From Styela clava (taxonomy: Eukaryota > Chordata > Ascidiacea > Stolidobranchia > Styelidae): 64,000 nucleotides of DNA. Numbering within the stretch: the stretch's first letter is position 1; every line of letters starts with the position of its first letter. The stretch lies in the NCBI RefSeq assembly GCF_964204865.1, contig NC_135258.1, forward strand, positions 17,896,916-17,960,915, read 5' to 3'. The notes below the pieces were generated by a model. That model saw only the letters and a list, made by a program, of their open reading frames with translations. It ran no database searches and was not told the origin of the DNA. The translations under genes and the position numbers were made by a program. Shown here one piece after another: positions 1-9,834 of this stretch.

Positions 1-542
1 ACGCCTTCCTATACAGTAGTATAAATTGAAAATTATTAGCGCTAAGCTAGAATCTGAGATGCAGAAACTCGAAAATCCTTCGCCTAGGTTATTTTGCCTT
101 TGTGACGTCACAATAGTCCTGCGTTAGCAATGATAATTCATTATGACGGAACAATTGAACAAATTTGCATATCATACAAAATTTCTATTTTTATGGGTTT
201 CGGAATTCTTAAAATAAAATCTGAGTTAACAGACAGGTGCGCAGCATTACACAAATACCTATTTTATGAAAAATTCAAAACCGCCCAAAATGACTTACGC
301 AATTCGGTTATTAGCGTGACGATATGTGAATTCAAATTTATATGTATTTATATATTTTATTATTTATTCAAAAATATATGTATATGTAAATTCAAAGTTT
401 AATGGAACATTTTATTCAAAGAAGAAGCAAAGCTATACAAAATAGAGCATATGTCCCACTCAGTTACTGTCAAAGATGATGTACATAGTCTAAAATAAAT
501 TCATTTTTCCAATTTCACTGTCGTAAACTGGTTAACACGTCA
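1..542. other. No gene recognised
   Basis: AT-rich sequence with many stops in all frames. I see no domain, tRNA-like box or terminal inverted repeat here. Confidence 0.5.
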
Positions 543-993
543 TCAAAATCTGTTTTTTTCCAATGTTTCTCTTTCAACACTTAGAAATGCAAGATCACGG
601 AGACGATCCTGTCCCGTTGATGCACGCGAATACGACAAAATAAGTTTCAATCTGCTGAAAGACCGTTCACAGCTTGCAATTGAAACTGATATTGTTAACA
701 AAATTTGTAGAGAAATTTGCAGATTGGGTAAAACGTCGTCTCCAAAAGACACAATAAAACCAAGAAGAGCCAAAGGAGTTTCTGGTTGATCTACAGTTCT
801 GTTACTGAGCAGCATTCTGCAATCTCCAATTTCGGTGAAAAGTTCGTGGCCATTGATGTCCGTGGGGTAGAGATTTGCAAAATCTGTGCAATCTCGACGA
901 ATTGTCGAAAACGGCATTGAGGTCTTTTAGCACAGTATAATATATTTTATGTAACTTTGCCGCAAAGTACGGTACTTTGACAACAAAATACAA
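543..993 (-). pseudogene. hAT-type transposase C-terminal remnant (ZMYM1-like)
   Basis: The minus strand encodes about 124 codons that look like the C-terminal dimerisation region of hAT transposases related to ZMYM1. The conserved block IASCERSFSRLKLI is followed by DRLRDLAFLSVE, the usual hAT C-terminal signature. The upstream part (about 802-993) reads in a different frame, so at least one frameshift is present. The N-terminal and catalytic parts are missing. About 430 bp further 5' on the same strand, a motif ending at 1425 (rc CAGAGGCGTAGC) resembles a hAT terminus and may be the 5' end of the same decayed element. No matching far end or TSD was found. It is a dead fragment, not a host gene. 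Confidence 0.75.
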
Positions 994-1424
994 TCCACGT
1001 ATTACTCAAAACATGTATTAACATCATTCAACCAAATTCCGTTTCCATTTGTCTCCAGCACAGAACTAATATCAACTTACATCCGAGTGCGCAGGCAAGA
1101 ACTTAACGATACAGAACCATGTAATTAACCCGGTGCATTTTGTTACCTAACGTTACCAAATCAAATTTTGCTTTGTTTTCCGGCCAAATTTTTTTGGCCA
1201 TGTAATTACGATGGAAATCTGACCGTGCTATGTGCGTGATGACGTCGGCAGTCGTAAGTGGTCTGACCAAGTGTGCAGTTTGCCATGTACTAAGATTAGA
1301 TGTCTGCCGCCGGTGCGATCTTGCTTGTGACCGTTTTTTACCTTTGTTGTGAAATTTTTGCCAGCCCCATTTTGGCGCCCGGGGGCATATGTACCCCACT
1401 GCCCCCCCCCTAAGCTACGCCTCT

Positions 1425-1812
1425 GGCTCGCGGCCTAAATCTGTTTTTTCAAAAGTACCGTGAAGAATTTTAGCCTAGTCTATCACAGGTATTTCTACAC
1501 TAATTTTTTATTACTGCAATTGAATTAAAACTCCTAGGAAGACAGAGTGATCATTGAATTATCTGATTTATAATTTAAGTTTCCGAAACACAACACAGTT
1601 ACCTGATGTGCGCTACGAAACCCACTTTCTAGGCGTTTTTCAGGGCCTCGGCTCGCGGCCTAAATCTGTTTTTACAAAAGTACCGTAAAGAATTTTAGCC
1701 TAGTCCTAGTCTATCACAGCTATTTCTACACTAATTTTTTATTGCTGCAATTGAATTAAAACTCCTAGGAAGACAGAGTGATCATTGAATTATCTGATTT
1801 ATAATTTGTTTC
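1425..1812. repeat. Tandem direct duplication (unit about 225 bp)
   Basis: A block starting GGCTCGCGGCCTAAATCTG at 1425 recurs at 1650 with few changes. Both copies run on through AGACAGAGTGATCATTGAAT to TTATAATTT. The second copy carries a small extra CCTAG duplication. The segment between them (about 1600-1650) belongs to a dispersed repeat also found, on the opposite strand, at 17968-18200 and 18385-18450, and in the same direction near 23275-23456. Confidence 0.75.
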
Positions 1813-2477
1813 CGAAACACAACAGAAAACTAACGAATAGAGTTCAAATACGCGAAAACAAGGTAATATTCACGGCCACGCTTGAAAATCTGTCTGAGTT
1901 TGAAAAGTGTCTGAGCTTGTTACGTCTTTTTTTTGCATCTCGCTGATTGGCCAATGTCACGAAGTAAACAAGAAAGTCGATGCTCGGGAAAATGTCCATT
2001 CTTCTTTTTTGCCGCAGCTAGATGTCTACTCTGAAGTTGACCGAGAAAAATTGTAATACACCACTGCTCCATGGCATAATGGTGGTGCTGTTTATGGAAT
2101 ATTTCTTCAAGTGCAGTCCGTGTACGGTATGCTGGTACGGTCTTATTACTTAGTGAATAGAACGCAAAGGGCGCAGAAGTGCGCGAAACAGCGCATACAG
2201 GCATAAGAGCGCAGAAGAGGAGAGAAAGAGAGGGAAAGATTTTTCTTTCATTATTTATTAGCGTCCGTGAAATTTTGAACAATTTGATGGGAAACAGTAT
2301 ACAGTAGTAGGGAATGATCATGAGTTTATATCGGTACCGGTAATCTTCAACATCTTTAAATTGGTTTGTGGCATTTAAAAAGTCAGTCGCCGTGGGTTTG
2401 GTCATAGCGGCTATGGTTTTGCGGCAGCTCTAGACGCCACAAATACTTGAAACTGCACTTGCTCTATTCAGATGTAG

Positions 2478-2520
2478 CATACCGGTACCGGTAGTCACTT
2501 TGGTACCGGTACCGGTAAGT
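2478..2520. repeat. GGTACC/CCGGTA short repeats
   Basis: Overlapping GGTACCGGTA units form a small self-complementary microsatellite. Single copies of the same motif are scattered through the window, for example near 24140, 25080 and 53115. Confidence 0.6.
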
Positions 2521-2574
2521 AGTAAGACCCTGCTGGTACAGTGGTATGGTACTTGAACTGTAATCCTTTTGAGA

Positions 2575-2780
2575 GGTGCGGCGGTGTGGCTCAACGGGCT
2601 AAGCGTTAGGAATACGCTCACCACCGCACCTCTAATTAGGCTACTTTGCGTGGGTTCGCAGGTTCGAATCCCATGCAGGGATGGTTATGTGCGAGAGGAT
2701 TGCTGGACTCCTCGTCGTCGTTGGGTGGTTCACGTAACCGCTGGTCGGTTACGGCTCCCTCCACTCTTGGAATCTTGATT
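2575..2780 (+). mobile_element. tRNA-derived SINE (best-preserved + copy)
   Basis: RNA polymerase III promoter boxes are visible: an A box TGGCTCAACGGG at 2587-2598 and a B box GGTTCGAATCC at 2661-2671. The tRNA-like head is followed by a conserved body (TGCGAGAGGATTGCTGGACT, then a segment with CCGCTGGTCGGTTACGGC). The box spacing is too wide and the arms do not fold as a normal tRNA, so this is a SINE head and not a tRNA gene. Related copies are at 37845-38043 (-), 38185-38360 (+, degraded), 40236-40390 (-, degraded) and about 4190-4300 (tail only). Confidence 0.8.
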
Positions 2781-2994
2781 GAACTCATTAGTAGGTTTTG
2801 TAATCAATTTAGATAATATCGATAAATTGAGGCCGTTGCATTCTACAAGAAAACGCAGCATCAGTCGGTCTCCAACAGAAAGATCGACCGTTTTAAGTAA
2901 GATAAGTAGCCTACCTCTAATATGTCTCGACTGAACTTTTCGTTATACTCCCGTCTTGCCAACCTACCCTAGTCCCTAGATAGATAGTTTATTT

Positions 2995-3080
2995 TGCAGA
3001 CAGGTTCGAATCATGTGTTGGGTAATTATATCTGTATATGCAAGAGGATTGCTAGACTCCTCGCCATCGTAGGCCAGACA
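2995..3080 (+). mobile_element. SINE fragment
   Basis: CAGGTTCGAATCATGTG followed by CAAGAGGATTGCTAGACTCC matches the B-box and body part of the SINE at 2575-2780. The A-box half is missing. Confidence 0.55.
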
Positions 3081-3473
3081 GGATTACGGGACAATTGCAT
3101 GTTTGATTGCGCTCGTGCTCTCCGGAAATGCACACGAGCGAAATCTATTTTGCAGCCCAGACGACGCCGGAAATTCTTGATTGCTCACCAGCATCATTAT
3201 ACCACTATCATGAAATGCCACTAAACTGCTATCAGGTTCTAATATTAGTAACTGACTGATTATAGACAACACACATCTTCCGAATTTTAAGAAAACGCAA
3301 AACCGATGCTGATTTACAACAAAATCAGGAGGCCTCTCTTGAAACGTTAGGCTTTTTGTTATCGTTACATTTTATTCGTTTATCACGTTTCGTTTCTGTG
3401 CCTTTTATCTACTCGTCGCTGTCATTTTGCGAGACAAGATTGTGTGCCAAAGGGCCAGTCAGCCAATTGTGAT

Positions 3474-4056
3474 TTCGGGTCTCCCTGAAACTAGACACTT
3501 TGATTTTTTTGTAATCCATTCCTGCATTTGTGGTTCAGTTTTATTAGATTTTGAATGAAATGATATTGTGCATTCCTATATATCTCTATATTGCAATAAA
3601 GAAATAGTTTTTCTAATTCCATAGGGTAAGGCGGTACTGGTACCTGTAATTAATTTTTCAATAGTAGAATAACGGTATGGCATCACTCAATACAAAATCA
3701 GACACTTTGTAAAAACTTATATTCTAATGTTTATGATTACTTTAAAACGAAAAAAAACAAAAATAAAGAGAGCAGAAATGGGAAATAGATTTTACGAAGT
3801 GCCTTATTACCTGCTCAGCTTTGCCATATTTTGAAATTGAAAAATTAATTATACTCTACCCTATTAAATTGAGAAGTTTGACAAACATATATCAGTATAT
3901 TATTGTTGCATGCAATATCTGAATATAGAAATAGAAATGCACAAGTTTATCCAAGATACAAAAACCCTAATAAACTACCGAAAACAAAATCATAGTGCCT
4001 GAAATGGTGCCAAAGAAGTTCCTGAATTTGCGAGTGCCTGGTTTTAGGGAGACCCG
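3474..4056. repeat. Imperfect inverted repeat pair, possible decayed MITE
   Basis: CGGGTCTCCCTGAAACTAGA near 3474 is matched in inverted orientation by a GCCTGGTTTTAGGGAGACCC segment near 4037-4056, with a few mismatches. The roughly 580 bp between is AT-rich and noncoding. No TSD could be fixed, so this call is weak. Confidence 0.35.
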
Positions 4057-4189
4057 GGGTTTTCGTACCGTTATTTTACCTTCGTTTTTTCAAGTAGAGG
4101 CATTCCGTCAGTTGCTAGGTTTTTACGTGTTTTAGGTAAGTTTGCACACAATATCAGGCGTTTGGGGTGCCACGATTACTGGTTGCATG

Positions 4190-4300
4190 CTCGATTTCTT
4201 GTGGATACTGGACCGACCGCTGGTCAGTTACGGCTTCCGCCACCATCAGGTCCACACATCTAAAACAAATTACTGGCTAACTAATTCCCTTATGTACCTA
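4190..4300 (+). mobile_element. SINE tail fragment
   Basis: GACCGCTGGTCAGTTACGGC followed by a CTAAAACAAATTACTGGCTA stretch corresponds to the 3' body of the window's SINE family. The same end sequence follows the SINE copy near 38353-38590. No A or B box is present. Confidence 0.55.
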
Positions 4301-4892
4301 CATGTACTGACGGCCGATGTTCCCCATTTCCACTGTTCATCCTTTTTAGAAAATAGATCAGTTTGGCGGCCACTTGACACTTGCTAGTCCTACTCCTTCA
4401 GCCATTGCGGAGTGTGCATTTTTGGAAAACAGGCAAAAATCTGGTGCTTGACTCACGACTCGAGGCATGAGCGTTTACAATTTGCTATTCAAATAGCTCG
4501 CTTCCTACTGCAGTATTCTATTATTTTGATGGTTTGGTCTAAGCATTGGAAACGCGCTTGCTATTTCACCCCAGATTCAAAGATTACCTTGCCCTGAGTG
4601 GATTCATAGATTTTAATCAATGCATATTAAATGATTAACAACTGGTGAATAATTCCTATACTCACAAAATTCATTTGAATATCAGTAGTGTACAACGTAG
4701 TAAACAAGCATTCACCAAAATAAAAGCTATTATAGTATTTTAGTTACAATACCAATAGGATGAAACAGCTAGATTTTGATGTTCTGTTTTTCAATGAAAT
4801 GCACACCCTGTTTATAATACAAAAAATCATGACGCCATGTTTGATTTCATATAGGCAGAAAATTTAATCCCATTTGTGAGCCAGAATACAAA
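4301..4892. promoter_or_regulatory. Upstream region of the DZF gene; possible leader acceptor
   Basis: No ORF of note is seen. A splice-acceptor-like TTTGATTTCATATAG ends at about 4855, and the leader from there to the ATG at 4893 is under 40 bases. It could be the end of a 5'-UTR intron or, if this is a tunicate, a spliced-leader trans-splice site. The start ATG sits in a good context (ACAAAATGG). No TATA box was found with confidence. Confidence 0.35.
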
Positions 4893-7800
4893 ATGGCTGG
4901 ATGGTCTAATGGTAACAATTCTGGCTTCTGGGGAAACTCTAATAATCAGTGGTCTGACAACTGGGGAAGCAGTAGTGGCAATGGTCAGAATTGGGGCGGA
5001 GATACGCAACAATGGGGTGGTCCAAATAGTAACCAATATCAGCAATGGGGTAACTATCCTAGTCAGTGGTCTACCAATGATATGTCAGAGCAGGGAGATT
5101 CATGGCAACAATCCGAATCTACCTCAAGTGCTGGTAGTTATTCTTATTTTAATAAATCTGGTGGAAATCCAAATAATCCTCAACCATCTTGGGACTATGG
5201 TCAACAATCCTTTGAATATCAACAGCAGGGTGGTTATGGTAATCAACAGCAAAAGTGGTCTACAGCAACAGAAGATGATGAATGGGGCTTCAATTCTTCT
5301 GGAGTACAGCAGTCTATGCTAGGCTGGGAGAGTGGTGATCAACAAAGTGAGAAGGTGCAACCAAGAAGGGAACAGTCTGGGCCACCTGCTAAAAAGAGAG
5401 CTCGAAATGACAGAGGTGCACGCAAAGGAAAATCCCCATGGGACAAATTTGATGAATATAAATCTAATAAACAGTCATCTTACAACTCTCATGATCGAGA
5501 AGAAAGAGCAGAACCAGATTGGAGTGAGGGAGGATTTGATGGAAAGGGTAATTTCTATAATGAATGGAGCCAGATTCCTCAACCTGGTTTTAGAGGAAGC
5601 TGGGCCGGAGGTTTTCGAAATGATGTTTATGACGAGGATGCAATGTATGAACATGAGTTTGGTGCTTATCAAGGAGGATATGAAGATCCCAATGATAATT
5701 ATACAGGTGGTTCAGAATGGGGAAATTCTGATCGACGGCGCAGAGGACCTCGAGAAAGTTCTGATGACAAAATTCTGTATAAGAAACACAGAACACTGAC
5801 ACAAGACAAACGGGGGAGAAAGACACTAATGATTGTGGTAAAAAATGTATCAAATGCTTTGCATGAGGCAAGCAAGACTATGAGTGCTGAATTGATGGAA
5901 TCACTCAAACCTAAAATTGAAGTCAAAATGGGAGAAACGTCAGAAGAGACTACAAAAGAACAAAATGAGAAGGAGACTATAGAAGAAAATGAGAAAGATA
6001 CTAAAGAAGAGAATAAGAAAGATACTAAAGGAGAAAATGAAGGAGGAAAAGGTGACAGACGGGATAGCAGTGAAAAGAAAGAACTTCCGCCGCAAGTTTT
6101 GATTGGTGTGGTGCGAGTTGGACCTGCTCAAAGGAAACTCATTACTGGTGCTGAATCCGATTTAGGAGCAGAATTCGTGGCAGTTTTCAAGGCAAGTGTT
6201 TTATATCAAACATTTTGTATAATATTTCAGTCGTATAATATTTCAGCAGATTTTTTACTTACAAACTTCATTAATTAAAATATATATGATATGGTTGCCA
6301 GTTGCCACTAGATAAAATTTCAATAGCATATTTATTTACAAGTTATTATATTATAGTATTAACATTTCTCATGAAGTGAGATACATGATCTTTTATACAT
6401 GAATTTTTGTTGGAATGAATCTTAATATACTTTAGGAAAAGCCAACAAGGAGTTATTTCTTCAAGCTTGCCTCTCTTTTGCATCAAAAAATGAGGAAACC
6501 ACTTGCAGATAAAGTCACCATCACACCTGATGAAACCAACAACATTATAAGCATAAGACCTGAAAAGTCTGAATGCCCTTACCCTATAGTCATCAGGTGC
6601 TTCATATTATTCAAAAAAATCAATTGATGTGGGGCATTTTAACTTCAAATTGTCTGGTGGTTGTACTTGTGCATCAATTAAATTGAATTTATAGGGTCAT
6701 ACTTCATCTTGTGATTTAATAAATCAATTTACGATAACGATAGTCTGAAATAGGAATTTCAAAAATCTTAATGCTATACCGGAATATCATGATTACTGCT
6801 GACAACAATTTCACCATTTCTTTTTACTGTATGAGCCAAGCCAGTGACAATAATTTCATCCATGTGGTGTGGAGACTATGATATTTGTCTAACATATTCG
6901 TCGACAAGATTGCATTGTTTGCTAATTTTATATTGTGGTACAAATCATAAAACCCATTTAATTTGTTTCATTTTAGTTTCACTTCACCAGAATATTCTCC
7001 TGAATACCAATCCACACTGCCTGAAGATACAACAGAAGAGCAAGTGCCATCGAAGGAATTTCTAAATGAAGAGAAATGCATGGAAGCTTTAGCAAAAATC
7101 AGAAGAGTACGATGGTCTTTGAGAAAGGTGCGTTTTTGTTGCCTATAAATGAATCTTAGGTTCGTTCAGAGTCAGACTCACCGCAACCAAATCTCTCAAA
7201 TGATGTAAGATTGTTGCGTCGTGCGGAACCATTTTAACATTCCAGAAGTGTGTGTGCTAATATGAAGGTAACTAATTTTGTTCGCCTACTTTACATCGAG
7301 TTGTGTAAAGGAAAAGAAGCCTATGGGCACGGGGCATATTCACTTGGCTAATACAAACAGTCCCCGAACTCGTAATAGAACTAATATAAGGAAAATTGGA
7401 ATAAAATTATGGCCTAACCCGAATCTGGTACATATATTACGGGAGTACCCTTCTGTCAGCTATATTGTGCAACTGGTGTAAAAACAAGTTTGGACATTAC
7501 ATTGAAATGTTTGATATATTTTTCGGTTAACCAACCCCTTTATTCATTTTGATTGAATTCAGATTCAGATATTTTATTTCGTCATGCAAGAATCAATATG
7601 AGGCAAAAGAATTCACAGTAAACTGAAAAAACGAATTGTGGATTGAACTAGGGCTTTTGATTCCATCCTTCATTTCCTTACATTTAATTACAATTATGAT
7701 GAATCCAAAATATTATTGAAGAGTACAATTTAGAACTTAGTTCCTGTTTGATTGCAGATCAGAGCTGAAATTGAACTTCCTGTAGTTCGCATCTTGCTTG

Positions 7801-8769
7801 ATCTGAGAGAAGCATATTCTGGTTGGAAACATCTCTCTCCATATGCTGCTGAAGTTCTTGTACATCTTGTAATGGAAAAGCTGGCAAAAGATGTTCGAGA
7901 AAGCGAACTTAGTTTTTCAAGACTTTTTATACAATGTCTGGAAGGTAATATCTTCTATTTTTGTAAATCAGCTTGTATCGAGAATATATTATAAATGGAC
8001 ATGGTAGTTACTGAGAAATGGAGAATAATCGAGGCCCAGTTGGAGAAAGGTAGCTGGGGATTGAGAAGCATTCAGACACCTTGAGTTTTTGTTCGCAACT
8101 AGGTTAAAATATTAAAGGCCTACTTGAACAGATTTGTAAATTTGTCATTGCTAGATCGATGTAGAATAGTAACTTCAGATGTTGGAATAGATTAGTCATG
8201 TACAAATGTATAATAACTGCATATTAGCAAAAAGAAAGAAAATATAATGTTTCGAATAAAGTTAAGATAATATTCAAAAAATAAAAAAATATGGCTTGCA
8301 AAAAGTATGGTTTGTGTTGAACAGTTTTTCACTAAATGGGTGTGAAATGCAAATGCCATACGAATATGATATTTCATTTCCTTAGTGATATACTTCAAAT
8401 TATGGATATTTGGAATGAATTTAATGTGTCTTTGAGTAGACGTTGTCGATCATATTTATTCGTTTATATGCTAATTCAAAGATTGAATGTTGAAGTGAAA
8501 GCAATGTAAATCACCATTTTTTCAGTATCATGTCTATAACTTCTCTTGTGATCTCCCATCCATTAATTCCTGTTCTATTTACAGTGCTAGCTGAAGGCAT
8601 GGCATTGCGTGGCGGACCAGGAATGAAGGATCCATGTGAAGCAAAACCGGTTGATGTTTTTTCATATCTCGAACCGCAACATGCTGAAGATTTAACCAGA
8701 GGTGCACAAAACGCCCTTCGCCTTGCTTCATTTGGCAGACTTAAGGAATTACTCAAGATGGATTCTTGA
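4893..8769 (+). CDS. DZF-domain protein of the ILF2/ILF3/ZFR family
   Basis: Five coding exons join in frame to 1983 nt, a 660-residue protein: 4893-6191, 6436-6596, 6977-7127, 7758-7944, 8585-8769. Residues 1-150 are rich in W, G, N, Q and S (many NQW and QQWG repeats). A basic run KKRARNDRGARKGK at 167-180 is a likely nuclear signal. Residues 347-392 are E/K-rich. The DZF homology starts about residue 292 and runs to the end. Family landmarks are GVVRVG, FKEKPT across the exon 1/2 join, a SFTSPEYS segment, ALAKIRRVRW, DPCEAKPVD and a C-terminal AQNALRLASFG...MDS close to the ILF3/ZFR form. Known members bind RNA as nuclear heterodimers, so a nuclear RNA-processing role is inferred. Unlike ZFR no C2H2 fingers are seen, and unlike ILF3 no dsRNA-binding domains follow: the protein stops right after DZF. 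Introns are GT-AG except the first, which is GC-AG. Confidence 0.9.
6192..6435 (+). other. GC-AG intron (DZF gene intron 1)
   Basis: The donor reads TTCAAG|GCAAGT, with GC in place of GT but otherwise matching the U1 site; the acceptor is ATATACTTTAG|GAAAAG. Joining these gives VFK-EKPTRSYF in phase 0, matching the family's CKEKPT block. Using no intron leads to a stop soon after, so the GC donor is needed. Confidence 0.8.
7290..7475 (+). mobile_element. Fragment related to the CTCCCGAAG MITE, in DZF intron 3
   Basis: This intronic segment shares with the interior of the element at 22337-22572 (opposite orientation) the stretch around TAATAGAACTAATATAAGGA and a GGCCTAACCCGAATCTGGTA-like run, ending near an ATTACGGGAGTACCC motif. 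The terminal repeats are lost. Confidence 0.5.
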
Positions 8770-9017
8770 GTACATTAGACTCTTACATTCCAATGAGGAA
8801 AATCTGGGCAACGTGAAAAATAATAAGCAGGGTCAAGCTTATGTTTTCTAATCGAAAATGATACATTCTTCAATTTTAACAAGGAGATGCAACACGAGTA
8901 CATACTTCTTTAAATGCATGTACATTAATGTTATGTACTTAACAATCATTAATTGAACTAGAATATTGGCTGTGCAAGATCTTCGTTCTCTTGGAAGCTG
9001 ATTTGGATTACTGTAAT

Positions 9018-9023
9018 AATAAA
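9018..9023 (+). terminator. AATAAA poly(A) signal, DZF gene
   Basis: AATAAA lies 249 nt after the TGA stop at 8767-8769. It is the first canonical hexamer downstream on this strand. Confidence 0.55.
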
Positions 9024-9829
9024 TATTTCATGCAGATTCGCTTTAATGAAAATTCATTTTTTAGCAATTACTAATGTTTGTACCATAAATTGAGGGGGCC
9101 CTCTCCTATTTGTAACAATGCAAACCTTGAAAAAACGTAGGCTGCTTTTGGACTGGCGTAAAACATGAAGCCAAATTTTCGCATTCAGCATTAGACCCAT
9201 CAGAGAACTAGGTATCTACTGTTAACTAAAGCCCTGGAAGTCTCAAATTCAACATATAGGATCACATAACTGGCATTACATAAGTCTGTAAGTAAACTTC
9301 TATCGCTCATCAACTCTGGAAGATGCCCTGTGGTTTTTCCATATTTAGCTGATGGCTCTTGGCTGACGCAAATTGGGCTTGGCCAAAGGCTGCTTCGTAT
9401 CATATAATCACGCAGATTTACTCAACCATCTTCTACTGACGTCTGGGCCGAAATTAAGGTAACAATGCAAAACCTTCAAAAGAAGACGCTTCTGGACTGG
9501 CGACGCTTCTGGACTGGCCTAAATTATGGAAAGTCAAATTTTCAATTCAATGGCTCCCGTACTATCAAATCTTGTTGCTTTGGCGCGCATATATCACAAA
9601 AGGTAAATGTAACTATAGACTACATCATAATGGAGCTTTGCTTATTAAAGCAAAGCGTGGGCAGTTTATATATTATGGTTACAGAAAGGTGTACCACCTT
9701 GAAGCCACTGAGCAGAAGTTTATTGTCAAGCTCTTTCCACCTCTACCAGCCTTTCAACAACTCAAATGTCTCCTACAATACTAAGTTACTGACAAATAAA
9801 AAATGACACAAAATCCATAGCTTTTGTAT
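9024..9829. other. Intergenic space between convergent genes
   Basis: No gene recognised. A motif around GCAAACCTTGAAAAAACGTA (9119) followed by TTTTGGACTGGCGTAAA recurs in altered form at 9465-9545, where GCTTCTGGACTGGC is itself doubled. An open frame of 113 codons at 9465-9806 shows no known domain and ends at the RPL32 3' end; I do not call it a gene. Confidence 0.5.
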
Positions 9830-9834
9830 TTATT
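9829..9834 (-). terminator. AATAAA overlapping the RPL32 stop codon
   Basis: On the minus strand the end of the ORF reads GAA TAA followed by ATAC, so an AATAAA hexamer covers the last two bases of the Glu codon, the TAA stop and one base more. No other AATAAA was seen just downstream, which implies a 3' UTR of only about 10-30 nt. Confidence 0.6.

Noticed and set aside
2587..2671. tRNA gene suggested by A-box and B-box
   Set aside because: The boxes are good, but the spacing is wide, the acceptor arm does not pair, and several diverged copies exist with a shared non-tRNA body, so it is a SINE head.
4876..5799. Other + frames of 148 and 155 codons over the first DZF exon
   Set aside because: They lie in another frame of the DZF exon, which has domain support and correct splicing.
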